In this document: piece by piece, positions 42,577-52,564 of the stretch | Layout: the number at the start of each line of letters is the position of its first letter | Position numbering within the stretch: position 1 is the first letter of the stretch | Source of the DNA: [Scytonema hofmanni] UTEX 2349 | GTDB taxonomy: Bacteria; Cyanobacteriota; Cyanobacteriia; Cyanobacteriales; Nostocaceae | Assembly (NCBI RefSeq): GCF_000582685.1 | Contig: NZ_KK073769.1 | Location: forward strand, 1,079,955 to 1,143,954 | Length of the DNA stretch: 64,000 bases | Reading direction: 5' to 3' | Notes under the pieces: generated by a model | Told to the model about the DNA's origin: nothing | Database searches by the model: none | Seen by the model: the letters and a program-made list of their open reading frames with translations, nothing else | Made by a program: the position numbers and the translations under genes

Positions 42577-43758
42577 TTAATAAGTTTGTTTTGATTGTGC
42601 AATCGTTTCTAAAATCGCGTCGCGGTAGCTTAATGTCACCCCATCCCAGCTAAAGCGCATAGCGTTCAGTCGTGGTTGTATTTCTTTTTTTGAATCGAGA
42701 ACTTTTGCCAGTGCAGCCGCGTAAATATCTGGGTTAGTTACGTCACACAAGATCCCACCATCAGCGACAATGTAACGTCGCATTTCGTCGTCAGTAGCCA
42801 CCACAGGTAAACCACTTGCCATTGCTTCTATATAAGCCAATCCGAATGGCTCATCAATAGAAGGTAGAGTAAATACATCTGCACTGCGATAGATTTCTGG
42901 CATTCGCTCATAGGGAAATGTGCAGATAGCAAAGCGTTGGGAACCGAGTAACTCGTCACCGAGAGATTGAAAGTAAGAGCGATCGCATCCATCACCACAC
43001 AATAAAAGGCTAGCGTGGGGTAGTCGCGCTACTGCTTGCATGGCAAGTTCAATGCGTTTATGGCTGTTGCGCTTTAAAGAAGCTACACACAATATGATTG
43101 GTTTCGCCAAATTAAAATCGATGGTAGTTCCTAACGGTGTAAATTGATTAAGGTCTACACCGTTAGGAATAACGTTAACAACTTGCTTCGGTTTTTGACT
43201 ATGAACAAAATCTGCCATTGCTTGGGAAAAAACCACCAAGCGATCGGGTTGAAAACGCAGGTTGCGTTTTAATGAAAGTCCATCCCCCATTAATCCCACA
43301 TGTTCGGTAAAAAGAATCGGTGTACCAATTAAAGCTCTAACAAAAGCCGCCATCCCTAACCCACCATAATCATTACAGGGAAATATTACATCTGCGCGGC
43401 GACGTAATAAATGAAAAGCACAAGGTAGAAAATTGGTAAGATGCTCGATAACGATTTCCGGATGAGTGGCAAATCGATGCACTAATGATGCAATTAACGG
43501 ATGTCGTACCGCACTATAAGCTTGAACGCGAGAAATACCACCAGTAGGATGACAAAAAGAACCGCAGTCAGCTCCACTTAACAGTTCAACGTCAAAGTAG
43601 GCACTCAATCGCTTGGTTAATTCTATCGCAAAAATCTCAGATCCACCACTCCAATTAATTCCCGCACTCGGATGAACTAATACAACTCGATGACACCTTT
43701 CATGTGACGTTATTGCGGCATTATTAGTATCAAGTATTTCCTGGTTCATAATTTTCAT
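42577..43758 (-). CDS. Family 4 glycosyltransferase
   Basis: A retaining GT-B glycosyltransferase of 393 residues. Seen are an N-terminal GGSEIFAIELTKRL, a C-terminal Rossmann half with ILCVASLKRNSHKRIELAMQA and the donor site DVFTLPSIDEPFGLAYIEAMASGLPVVAT. ATG at 43758 (or 43749) is chosen; a longer frame to 43818 would begin inside a GTAGTGAGCGC repeat. It lies 15 bp upstream of the GT2 gene and is part of the exopolysaccharide operon. Confidence 0.9.
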   Translation of the reverse strand: MKIMNQEILDTNNAAITSHERCHRVVLVHPSAGINWSGGSEIFAIELTKRLSAYFDVELLSGADCGSFCHPTGGISRVQAYSAVRHPLIASLVHRFATHPEIVIEHLTNFLPCAFHLLRRRADVIFPCNDYGGLGMAAFVRALIGTPILFTEHVGLMGDGLSLKRNLRFQPDRLVVFSQAMADFVHSQKPKQVVNVIPNGVDLNQFTPLGTTIDFNLAKPIILCVASLKRNSHKRIELAMQAVARLPHASLLLCGDGCDRSYFQSLGDELLGSQRFAICTFPYERMPEIYRSADVFTLPSIDEPFGLAYIEAMASGLPVVATDDEMRRYIVADGGILCDVTNPDIYAAALAKVLDSKKEIQPRLNAMRFSWDGVTLSYRDAILETIAQSKQTY

Positions 43759-43778
43759 ATATTTGAAAAATTGAATTC

Positions 43779-43806
43779 GTAGTGAGCGCTTCAGCGCTCT
43801 CCTTAC
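43779..43806. repeat. Partial GTAGTAAGCGC-type repeat
   Basis: CGTAGTGAGCGCTTCAGCGCT and CTCCTTAC resemble the left half of the element at 24278-24344. It overlaps a possible longer N-terminus of the GT4 gene. Confidence 0.5.
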
Positions 43807-43894
43807 CCCTAATATCAAATCTATAATTTAACGAAATGATTTTTTAAAGCACTGTTAGCGTTTCTAAGAAAAGCTTTCCCGTAGGGTAGCGCTT

Positions 43895-44006
43895 AATACG
43901 GTTCGTTTAAGGATTTTTCGTAGTGATTTAGGGTATGTAGAGACGCGATACCCTTGCGTCTCTACAAGGTTTTTGGTTTATCGAATTTTCTTATCCGAAC
44001 CGTATT
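43895..44006. mobile_element. 112-bp MITE, copy 2
   Basis: In inverse orientation relative to the copy at 2801-2912, with 109 of 112 bases the same by direct reading. It sits inside the exopolysaccharide locus between the GT4 and acyltransferase genes, 13 bp past the stop of the latter. The near identity points to recent movement. Confidence 0.85.
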
Positions 44007-44019
44007 GGGGTAGCGCTGA

Positions 44020-45093
44020 CTACGTTGTCGCTAATTTCGGTTTCACAATTGAAAGCAATGGTTTCTCAATATAAGAATAAACAGCACATCCAAATAAAAG
44101 AGCTATGAAAGCAATTATCAATCCCAGTATATTTAAAATCAGAAGATTTTGAGTAATATCAGGAGCAACTTTCAGGAAAAACTTGGTAATATTATTGATA
44201 ACAAATCCGTGTATTAAATAAATAGAATATGATGCATTTCCTATATAAATCAAAAACTTATTTACATGTACATTTTTCCTCATTTCTAGAGATGTAGAAC
44301 CAACTACCAAAAGCATCGAAGGAATACCAAAGGAAATTACAGACGATATATCTACAAGTTTGTAGTAATAATTGATTGCTCCTAAAGTATATAAAAAAGC
44401 CCCCACACAAATTAAAGTCATTTCTTGAGGAATTTTATGTTTAGATACAACGTAAGCTGCTAGGCAACCGAGAAAAAACTCAAGATTATGTTCGTTGAAA
44501 AGAAAACCAAGCATAAAGCTGTCTTTGGGCAAATCAAAAATTCCGAGAAAATGTGAAAATGTCAATAATAACCATGTGAAAACTATGGGAAAACAGAATT
44601 TTGGTTTTAAGGCAATTAATAAACCAAATACGATATAAAAGAAAACCTCAAAACTCAATGTCCAGCTAACACCGAGAAAGCTACTTGAGAGAATTTCTTG
44701 ACTTTGAGGAAATAAGATAAAAGCTTTGAATATTTCTAGAATACTTCTCTGACTGGTGTCAGGATCATAAGCAAAGAATAAAGAAGCGGATAACTTGAGT
44801 GTCAAAACTACCCAATAAATCGGGTAAATTCGGGTAACTCGCTTAAGAAAAAAAGACTTCAGCTTGCTTCTATTCCCAATATCTGATTGATGAATATATA
44901 AGATAATAAATCCACTCAAAACAAAGAAGAAATCTACACCTGAACCACCAAAATTAAAGATTTTGCCGAAAAAGTCTTTTTGGAAATTTTGATTAAATAT
45001 CAAGTCGCAGTGAGCAAGTATTACCATGACTGCGGCAAGTCCTCGAAACACCTGGAGGAGATTTAGTTTTTGATGTTTTGTAGTTTTTTGCAT
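44020..45093 (-). CDS. Acyltransferase 3 family membrane protein
   Basis: The 357-residue protein begins with LNLLQVFRGLAAVMVILAHCD, the R-x(n)-H signature of acyltransferase family 3 (OatA/OafA/WecH type), then VDFFFVLSGFIILY and about ten membrane segments. These enzymes usually O-acetylate sugars. In this setting it probably decorates the exopolysaccharide. It is close to the polymerase gene (15-bp gap), consistent with co-transcription. Confidence 0.9.
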   Translation of the reverse strand: MQKTTKHQKLNLLQVFRGLAAVMVILAHCDLIFNQNFQKDFFGKIFNFGGSGVDFFFVLSGFIILYIHQSDIGNRSKLKSFFLKRVTRIYPIYWVVLTLKLSASLFFAYDPDTSQRSILEIFKAFILFPQSQEILSSSFLGVSWTLSFEVFFYIVFGLLIALKPKFCFPIVFTWLLLTFSHFLGIFDLPKDSFMLGFLFNEHNLEFFLGCLAAYVVSKHKIPQEMTLICVGAFLYTLGAINYYYKLVDISSVISFGIPSMLLVVGSTSLEMRKNVHVNKFLIYIGNASYSIYLIHGFVINNITKFFLKVAPDITQNLLILNILGLIIAFIALLFGCAVYSYIEKPLLSIVKPKLATT

Positions 45094-45108
45094 GAAAAAT
45101 CTCCTTTG

Positions 45109-46557
45109 TTAATAAGGTTTGGTGAATAAAGGAGTTTGTGGTTGAAGTTTATGCCAATTCCAATCAGCAACTGCTGATACAGTCCACCAGTAAAAAAACA
45201 GAGTTGTATGAGTCCAAATGTTTTCGGTAATCATCCCCACAGGGATAGCTAAAAAAACAGCTAAAAGAGTTAAACAAAAATCATGTTGAGCGGTGCCGCT
45301 AGGTGTATCTTTAATTAAGCGGATCAAACGCACAATTTGAGCTATAAAAAAGGCAATAAAACTCACCATCCCCACAATTCCTTGTTCTACCAAGGTTCGG
45401 ATATAATCATTGTGGGGAAGAAATCCATTACCAGCTACTTGTTTACTCAACCCCAAACCATAACCTAAGATTGGGTATTCTTGCCAAGCTTTTAGTAGCA
45501 TATACCATTGAGAAAGTCGCCAGTTGAAGCTGTTATTATCGCCTTGTGATAAGAGAATTGCTCGCGATATATCTATATCTGGATTGAGAAGCGGTGTATT
45601 CCCAATTGATGCCAAACGTTCTTGTCCGAATTCGGTACTAGCAAATAAGCCGATGACAATTGCTAAAAAAACTATCCCACCAAGTAACTTGATAATATTC
45701 AATTTTGGCGAAATCAAAACTAGCACAAAAACGGCAAGCATGAGCAAACTAAATAAAGCTTTAGTACTCACATAAAAAAATGCCAGTAGGGACAGCAATA
45801 TCAGCCAACGCCAACGTTGTTTTGAGTGACTTAATTTCCACCAAGTAAGACCAATGAACAGCAATAAAAAGGTGGCGAAGGTATTAGGATGACCTAATGT
45901 TCCATTAATGCGAGAGGCTTTTTCAAATGAAACTTCATCACCTCCCCCAAACACAAATATTGGCGGTAAAAGCGAAGGTGGTAAAACTGTCTGCATCAAT
46001 GCTACTGTGAGGGGAAAAATCAGCGCTAACAGTAAAGCAGAAACAATTTTTTCTGGATGAAGTCGGTCTTTAAGCTGCATGACTATCAGGTAGACCATCA
46101 GCCAGGAAAAAATACGTACCCATTCGCGAATGCTGTCTGACAAAAAGGCAGCATTTAGCCCCAATCCTCCCAAAGGCAAAAGTATCACCCATACGCCTTG
46201 TAGCGCTACCCAAGCGGCAAATAGCCACCAAAATTTATTGGTGCGTACAGTTTGCCCTGTTAACAACATTACTGTGACATAAAGTATAGTCAGGGCATCT
46301 AGACCAATGGCAAACGCGGCTGGTAACTGTTGACCAGAAAACGGATCTAAAGCCGATCGCAAGATTAATAGACCGAGTACAGCTTGCTCAAAGAAGGAAA
46401 AAAAGCAGATAATTGCTGCGATCGCTCCCAACGCTACACCCAGATAAAAGGGTTGAGCACCTGCCGCGAAGCCTACAACTATACCACTTGCTGCGCCTAG
46501 GAAGCTAATCAATAGCGCTAGACGCAAACCACGTCTTGAACCTTGATTATTCAGCAT
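45109..46557 (-). CDS. O-antigen ligase/Wzy-type polymerase
   Basis: The product (482 residues from ATG at 46557) has about 12 membrane segments and the Wzy_C/WaaL domain: a periplasmic loop with FGGGDEVSFEKASRINGTLGHPNTFA, and further on YPILGYGLGLSKQ...FLPHNDYIRTLVEQGIVG. Polymerases of this kind join repeat units on the periplasmic face. The start overlaps the end of the chain-length regulator gene by about 11 bp. Ligase and polymerase cannot be told apart by motif alone; the EPS context favours polymerase. Confidence 0.88.
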   Translation of the reverse strand: MLNNQGSRRGLRLALLISFLGAASGIVVGFAAGAQPFYLGVALGAIAAIICFFSFFEQAVLGLLILRSALDPFSGQQLPAAFAIGLDALTILYVTVMLLTGQTVRTNKFWWLFAAWVALQGVWVILLPLGGLGLNAAFLSDSIREWVRIFSWLMVYLIVMQLKDRLHPEKIVSALLLALIFPLTVALMQTVLPPSLLPPIFVFGGGDEVSFEKASRINGTLGHPNTFATFLLLFIGLTWWKLSHSKQRWRWLILLSLLAFFYVSTKALFSLLMLAVFVLVLISPKLNIIKLLGGIVFLAIVIGLFASTEFGQERLASIGNTPLLNPDIDISRAILLSQGDNNSFNWRLSQWYMLLKAWQEYPILGYGLGLSKQVAGNGFLPHNDYIRTLVEQGIVGMVSFIAFFIAQIVRLIRLIKDTPSGTAQHDFCLTLLAVFLAIPVGMITENIWTHTTLFFYWWTVSAVADWNWHKLQPQTPLFTKPY

Positions 46558-48721
46558 TTTTACGACCACCTTCGACTGCGATTAAACGCTTTAGCGATCG
46601 CCCCCCTACCGGTCGTTCATTATCAACTGGATAGCGTAAATACTTTTCTGTCTGCTGTGTCATTCCATTGACGACTACTCCCAATACTGGTATTTGATTA
46701 TGCTCTAATTCTGATACCGCTCTTTGCAGTACCTCTTTGATGGTGATGCTAGGACGTGTTACCAGCATGATTCCATCACTCTGTCTCGCCAATGTAGCGG
46801 CATCTGCACAAGCGCTGATAGGTGCAGTGTCTATTATAACCATATCGTAATTTGCCGCCGCTTCTGCTACCAATGACTTCATCGCCAGTGACTCTAATAA
46901 CTGCGAGGGACGTCCGTGGAATTCGCCACCAGTTAACACATGCAAATTGTCAATTTCTGTGGGCTGCACTGCTTGTTTTAGGCTTCTGCGCTTCTCAATT
47001 ACATCTGTAATTCCCGGCTTTGGCGCTAAGTTAAATAGTGTATGCTGCATCGGGCGACGCAAATCTGCATCTATGATTAATGTCCGCCGAGATAACATGG
47101 CGGAAATGGCGGCTAGGTGCGATGCAACTATTGACTTACCTTCTCCAGAAAGTGTGCTACTGACAACAATAATCTGCACCTTATCGTTACTGCGAAACTC
47201 CAAGGTTTTCAGGAGCATTCGGTAAGGCTCAACTAAGCTGATATCATCTAAAAAGCGATCGGCTGGCTCCAAAACGAGAGTTTTAGCAGGCAGACGCGGC
47301 AACACTCCAAGTAATGGCAAGCTCAGTAGTTCCTCGGCTTCTGAGGCATCTTTTAAGGTGTTATCCAACACCTCTAAAAGCAACATCACACCAGTACCTA
47401 AAACAGTTCCGAACACCACAGCTAGCGCCAGTACTGCTGAACGATGTGGAGAAGAAGCGATGATTGGTGGTTTCGCGGCTTCGATCAAACGGAGATTGCT
47501 AACCTTTTGAGCTTCAGTGATGCGTGCTTCCTCTAGTTTGCTTTGTAGCGATTTTAACGAAGCAGTAGCGTCTTCGCGTTCGCGGGTTAGTGCAATGAGG
47601 GGTTGCTGTTGAATCGGTAGCCTTGTGAGGCTAATTTGCAGTTGAGTTCTTTGAGCTTTTACTGTCTTAAGTTTATTTTCAATTGCCGATCGCTCTGTCT
47701 CATTCGCCAGAAATTTGGAAGTCAAGTCTTGACTAATTTGATCGCCGGCGACACTGTTTGTCGCAACCGATGAATTTGCCGGCGACACGCGAGCAAGTTG
47801 CTCTGTGTACAATTTATTGACCTGATCTCTTTCCCCAACCAGCGCAATTACACTTGGGTGGTTTTCTGTTAAACGCAAACGCGCTTCAATTAACTTTGTA
47901 TTTAACTCTGTTAACTTAGCCCGTAAAGTTTTTAGTTGTTCATCTTGTCCACCGCGTACAGATGCGTAAGCTTTATCTAGGCTTTTAGCGTTGGTGATTT
48001 GCCGCAAAGATGCATCTCGTCCTTTTGCTTCTTGCAGTTGAGCTGTCAGACTGCGCTCTTGGTCTTCTAAAGTGGCTAAACTCTCAACTGCGCTTTTAGT
48101 TTGCTCTTCAAAAGAGATGATGCCGCTGGTATACCTATACTGGCTTTCTTTTCGTTCAGCTGTTGCTACACGCTTACGAGCGTTAGGTATTTCGCTATTT
48201 TCTAAAAATTCCCGTACTTTCGTCGCTTCCGAACTGATTGTTTTGGTATTTTCCTCAATCATTGCTTGAGAAACGGCATTCAACAATTGGGCTGCAAGTT
48301 CGGGATCTTTCGATTTGTAGCTCAGTTCCAGAATGTTGGTAGCGGGAACAATTTTCACACCCAATCCTTTATTAAGTTCTGCGGATGTGATTTTGCTTGT
48401 GGGTGAACCATTGTTGCTGGATTTGAGAGAAGCCAGGGCGATCGCTCTTTCCAAAACACGTTCGGATTTGACTAATTCGGCTTGGTTAGCCAGGGGACTC
48501 GGACCACCAGGGGCGCCCGAAGATACAGAAGTCAAGTCGCGACCCAATTCAGAGACGCTCACCCTTCTATCATCCTGTATCAGTCGCGCTGATGCTTGAT
48601 ACAAACGCGGAGTAACGGTGAGGTAAGCAAAAGCCCCACCAATTACTGCCGTAAATGTCACTAATGCGGGCAATGCACGCCGTTTTAGAACCGCTAATAA
48701 TGAGGATATACCCTTCTCCAT
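46547..48721 (-). CDS. Wzc-type chain-length regulator with tyrosine-kinase domain
   Basis: The 724-residue protein carries an N-terminal Wzz domain between two membrane segments (ALPALVTFTAVIGGAFAYL and SAVLALAVVFGTVLGTGVMLLL), a long coiled-coil periplasmic part, and a C-terminal BY-kinase/ParA-like ATPase: SSTLSGEGKSIVASHLA (Walker A), LIIDADLRRP (Walker A') and MVIIDTAPISAC (Walker B). The C-terminal tail has only two tyrosines (EKYLRYPV), fewer than in the E. coli Tyr cluster. It is expected to set polymer length and control export by cycles of phosphorylation. ATG at 48721 is chosen. Confidence 0.92.
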   Translation of the reverse strand: MEKGISSLLAVLKRRALPALVTFTAVIGGAFAYLTVTPRLYQASARLIQDDRRVSVSELGRDLTSVSSGAPGGPSPLANQAELVKSERVLERAIALASLKSSNNGSPTSKITSAELNKGLGVKIVPATNILELSYKSKDPELAAQLLNAVSQAMIEENTKTISSEATKVREFLENSEIPNARKRVATAERKESQYRYTSGIISFEEQTKSAVESLATLEDQERSLTAQLQEAKGRDASLRQITNAKSLDKAYASVRGGQDEQLKTLRAKLTELNTKLIEARLRLTENHPSVIALVGERDQVNKLYTEQLARVSPANSSVATNSVAGDQISQDLTSKFLANETERSAIENKLKTVKAQRTQLQISLTRLPIQQQPLIALTREREDATASLKSLQSKLEEARITEAQKVSNLRLIEAAKPPIIASSPHRSAVLALAVVFGTVLGTGVMLLLEVLDNTLKDASEAEELLSLPLLGVLPRLPAKTLVLEPADRFLDDISLVEPYRMLLKTLEFRSNDKVQIIVVSSTLSGEGKSIVASHLAAISAMLSRRTLIIDADLRRPMQHTLFNLAPKPGITDVIEKRRSLKQAVQPTEIDNLHVLTGGEFHGRPSQLLESLAMKSLVAEAAANYDMVIIDTAPISACADAATLARQSDGIMLVTRPSITIKEVLQRAVSELEHNQIPVLGVVVNGMTQQTEKYLRYPVDNERPVGGRSLKRLIAVEGGRKNAE

Positions 48722-48797
48722 CACACAAAACCTTGTTTCATTGGTGATTTTTTCATTTGTTATTAATTGGTAGAGCACCTAACAACTTAAACAAATG

Positions 48798-49994
48798 TTA
48801 TTTTTTGCCCATTACCTCAGCCAGCTTGCTTTCACGCTGGGAAATACCGACTGCTTGACTTGGTGCAGGGGATTTCAACAGCGTGGTATACAATTTTAAG
48901 GTTTCAGAGGTAATGCGATCCCAACTGTAGTTGTTTTGTATGTGCTTTTGGGCATTTTTAGCCATTATTGCTAGTTCTTGGGGGTGATTAATTGCCCAAT
49001 CTAAAGATTTAACGCAGGATTTAACGTTTCCAGCTTCAAAAAGCATTCCCCGTCCATTATTAATTAATTGTTGGTGCGGTGGAATGTCGCTTGCTAGTAC
49101 GGGAATACCTTCGCGCATTGCTTCTAGCATTGCTAATGGTAGTCCTTCTAAGTCAGAAGGCAGAACAAATAATCCAGCCCCTCGGACAATTTCTGCGAGT
49201 CGAGAACCTCTGAGTTCTCCAGCAAAGATGATATTGCGATCGCTTGCTACTTTTTCTAATAAATCGGCGGTGAAGGTTTTGGTATCGCTGACACCACCTG
49301 CTAATACTAATTTCCACCCTTTCGGTTTCAGGGCAGAAAAGGCTTCAACCAGCAAGTCGGGACACTTTTCGGGTACAAGTCTGCCCAAAAATACAATATA
49401 GCGTCCCCGCTCCAGACCCAAGTCAGTGCCGTAGTCAAAATTGGGGTCAGAATCAGCGTAGCTTGCAGGGGCGTTGGGGATGTATGTTGTTTTGCGATTG
49501 TAAGTTTCCCAAAAGTAGTTTTTCAGTGCGTCTGATACAACTATAAATCCGTCGGCGAAACGGACTGCGGCTTTCTCCCCTAGTTGAATTAGCCGAGTCG
49601 AAAAACTACCCCATTTGGCACGTTGCCAATCTAATCCCTGACAGGTGACAACTACTTTTGCTTCGGTTGCGATGTTGGGCAAACAAGTAAATAAAGAAGG
49701 ACCTAGAGCATGAAAATGAACGATATCATATTTTTTGCCACTTGCGGCGATCGCTCCCAATCCAGAAGTAATAAATGCATCTATTCCTCTTAAGTGTCCA
49801 CCTGGTAGAGGAATGACTCGCACGCCTTTGTAGTCGTAATTCTCAAACCAGGAACTGTCAGTGTAAGAGCAACGGGCGAATAAATCGACACTGTGTCCCT
49901 CTGCAACCATGCGCGGATATACTTCTGCACAGTAATGCTCTATACCGCCTTGTTTCGGTGGTAGACCTTTTGCACCAATTACAGCAATTTTCAT
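48798..49994 (-). CDS. Family 4 glycosyltransferase
   Basis: A 398-residue GT-B enzyme starting MKIAVIGAKGLPPKQGGIEHYCAEVYPRM (a glycine-rich acceptor-side loop), with VFLGRLVPEKCPDLLVEAF and the donor-site motif LFVLPSDLEGLPLAMLEAMREGIPVLASD. The ATG at 49994 is preferred over one three codons upstream. The start fits rhamnosyl/mannosyl transferases of polysaccharide clusters. It is the second gene of the locus. Confidence 0.9.
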   Translation of the reverse strand: MKIAVIGAKGLPPKQGGIEHYCAEVYPRMVAEGHSVDLFARCSYTDSSWFENYDYKGVRVIPLPGGHLRGIDAFITSGLGAIAASGKKYDIVHFHALGPSLFTCLPNIATEAKVVVTCQGLDWQRAKWGSFSTRLIQLGEKAAVRFADGFIVVSDALKNYFWETYNRKTTYIPNAPASYADSDPNFDYGTDLGLERGRYIVFLGRLVPEKCPDLLVEAFSALKPKGWKLVLAGGVSDTKTFTADLLEKVASDRNIIFAGELRGSRLAEIVRGAGLFVLPSDLEGLPLAMLEAMREGIPVLASDIPPHQQLINNGRGMLFEAGNVKSCVKSLDWAINHPQELAIMAKNAQKHIQNNYSWDRITSETLKLYTTLLKSPAPSQAVGISQRESKLAEVMGKK

Positions 49995-50187
49995 TTTTAT
50001 CACTTTTTTTGTAGGTAGTGTACAACTTGATACGCAGACGCTATGAAGGTCTGAAAAACTGCAACGCCGAACGCGCGATTAGGCGCTATTTTTTGTGTTT
50101 TACAATGTTTGCATTACTGCCTTAAGGAGTTGCTAAAACGAATTCTTGTACTTGTGGTTGTATTTGAGTTAACTGCATTTTTGGTGT

Positions 50188-51405
50188 TTAGGCTCTAACA
50201 GTCGAGCCAACTCGCTGTTCCCAGCGATTTAACATTTCAATGTAGATATCTCGAACAACCGTTTTGGCTGCATAGGGTCGTGCAGTCCGGATACACGATT
50301 CAATCGGATAATCTTCTGGATGCTCTAGTACCTTGCGTAACGCATCAGCGATGCATTCGCTTGTGCGTTGTCCACAAACAACTCCACTGTTAGGAGTTAG
50401 CAATTTTGGGGTTTCACCACATTCAGTTGTGACTACTGGGGTTCCGCTAGCTAGCGCTTCTAGGACAACCAAAGGTAAACCTTCATAAGCGCTACTCAGC
50501 ACAAAAGCATTGCAGATACGATGCAACTGTGCCAGTTCTGCAATTGGAACTGCCCCAAGCATTGTGACTCGACCTGTCAAACCCAATGTATCAATTTCTG
50601 TGCGAACTTGAGCGGCTAATTCTCCATCACCCGCTATCAGTAGATGAACGCAAGGATCGTTTAAAGCTGCAATTGCACGTACTAACAATGTTGGATCTTT
50701 CTGTGGATGCAGGCGACCAGCAAACAACACAAAGCGTGTATCATCTGATAAACCTAGCTTTTGGGCTAGTTCGCGTTTTTTTACTTTCTTCTCTGGCTGG
50801 CTCAGAGGATAAAAAAGCTCGTTGTCATAGGAGTTTTTAATGTATGCAACGCGATCGCTAACACTAGGATAACGCTCTTTATAATGTTTGACCGCATCGC
50901 TATTGCATGAAAGAATTTGGCTAAACTGAGGCACTAATAAACTCTCGACAGCGAAATATGCTGCGGGAAATCTTCGCCAAAGAATTGCCTTCTTATCACC
51001 CACGCTTTGCATTTGTGTGTGGATATCATTGTGTATGAATAAAGTTTTTTCTCCTTGCCAATTAAGGGCTGCTAAGGTTGGCTCTAGCCGATGAAAATGC
51101 ATGAAATCTGACTCAAAGCAACGCCCTACAAGCGCTGCTGTATACTTTACCGTCGTTGGTATCAAGTTTCTAACATTATCGTTTTTCAGAGTAAAAAGAG
51201 GTAGGAAACTAATTTCTCTACCTGCAAATTCGGCTTCTTGCCATTTGAGAAGAGGCTGGCTTTTATCGTTTCCTGTTCCTACAAGTCGCACCGCAAATTC
51301 TGGAGGTGCGTACTTAATAAATGTGTTTATTAGGGTTTGGATACCCCCGATAGTAGTGTTCCAAGGATTGAACTGGTAAAAAATTGTGAGAACTGGTTTA
51401 CGCAT
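50188..51405 (-). CDS. Family 4 glycosyltransferase, first gene of the EPS locus
   Basis: A 405-residue GT-B glycosyltransferase. It shows TIGGIQTLINTFIKY, ESDFMHFHRLEPTLA, the C-terminal-half start LFAGRLHPQKDPTLLVRAI and NAFVLSSAYEGLPLVVLEALASGTPVVTT. ATG at 51405 is chosen as the core start; an ATG six codons upstream is possible. It is the most upstream gene of the minus-strand cluster. The next gene begins after about 190 bp, so a second promoter may lie there. Confidence 0.9.
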   Translation of the reverse strand: MRKPVLTIFYQFNPWNTTIGGIQTLINTFIKYAPPEFAVRLVGTGNDKSQPLLKWQEAEFAGREISFLPLFTLKNDNVRNLIPTTVKYTAALVGRCFESDFMHFHRLEPTLAALNWQGEKTLFIHNDIHTQMQSVGDKKAILWRRFPAAYFAVESLLVPQFSQILSCNSDAVKHYKERYPSVSDRVAYIKNSYDNELFYPLSQPEKKVKKRELAQKLGLSDDTRFVLFAGRLHPQKDPTLLVRAIAALNDPCVHLLIAGDGELAAQVRTEIDTLGLTGRVTMLGAVPIAELAQLHRICNAFVLSSAYEGLPLVVLEALASGTPVVTTECGETPKLLTPNSGVVCGQRTSECIADALRKVLEHPEDYPIESCIRTARPYAAKTVVRDIYIEMLNRWEQRVGSTVRA

Positions 51406-52564
51406 TACTACAATCCGGGACAACTTGTGTAAACACTAATATAAGTTTTAACACAAAATTTTAAAGTAAGTGTAATTTTTACTATATTCTTAGATTCATT
51501 TAGTTTCATCTCCACTTCGTAGTATCTCTTAAGTAATATTTTTCTTCTAAGTGAATTAAATGCCGTCAGAGTAATTTTTCGATCTACTTGTCTAATTTAT
51601 TTAACTTGCGAAAATGGTATGAAAGAACACAACTTTTTGCTCAGTTTTATACATGAATAGCAAAATGCTTGACATGAGCTTAGTCATCAGTTACCCAACT
51701 CCAAATTATAGAAAAATTCACTTTCTAAATTTGCAATTAATTATTATCTACTTTAATGAATTCTTAAGATACACTTCAACGTAGTGCTTACTTTTAGGTA
51801 GTGAAAAGATGCGCTTACCACGATCCGCCAACAAGCCGCAAGGCTTTTAATTTAACGATTGAGCCTAAGGGGAGTGTAAATTTAGAAGGTGAAAATTTGC
51901 AACAGTCTCATGCATACTAACTGATAATATCACGGGAGTGCAAATCATACATACTAGATATCTCCAGAATTTAATTATGCTTTGCCCGAAACCCTTGTAA
52001 CAGACTTAGCAATGCTACGTCTCTATGTTTTTTCTATGCGTATGTCGTCCTGTAAATACGTTGCTTTCGTCACGTCTCGACGACGGTAGGTAGGTTTTTA
52101 TTACTCTTAATTTGACATTAAGGAAGTAAGTAGCAACTAACAGCATTTCTTTGCCAAACTAGAATTGAAGATATTAAAACACGGTCAAACAGTATCCAAG
52201 GAAACTTCTAATACTTGAATGATATTCTACTTTACAAATATGTACACCGATGTTAAGTCGGTAAATTCATTAACAAAAACTTAACTTTCGCAAAAAGTTT
52301 AATTAACTAAAATCCCTTTCAAAAGTTATAAATATAACTCAAATGCCAACCAATATAAAGGGCTTTTGAGGAATAACTTTTGAATAAGAGGAAAATTGCA
52401 CATCGCGTATCAATAAAATGATCGCTGTTATTTTGAGGATCGGTATTCCTAAATGACATGTTGCACCCAATTAAAAACCGCAATAAGTCGAAACTTCTCC
52501 GCGTTTTGGATTAAGGTTTAGGTGCATTAGGCAATAACACCTAAGCACCTAAATGGCGCATCTA
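51406..52564. other. 1.15-kb gene-free region upstream of the EPS locus
   Basis: AT-rich sequence without a supportable gene on either strand. It contains a decayed repeat (51973-52035), a second repeat remnant (52080-52130) and an inverted repeat near the aminopeptidase end (TTTAGGTG/CACCTAAA, about 52516-52553). It must contain the EPS promoter and could hold a small RNA, but nothing specific can be shown. Confidence 0.6.
51973..52035. repeat. Decayed copy of the TATGCGTTG element
   Basis: AATTATGCTTTGCCCGAAAC then CCTTGTAACAGACTTAGCAA and TGCTACGTCTCTA correspond to the element at 9992-10055, with several changes in the left palindrome arm. Confidence 0.6.

Noticed and set aside
43759..43818. 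Longer N-terminus for the GT4 gene (ILGVRRALKRSLRIQ)
   Set aside because: The extra codons come from a GTAGTGAGCGC repeat and are not part of the GT4 fold; the start at 43758 fits better.
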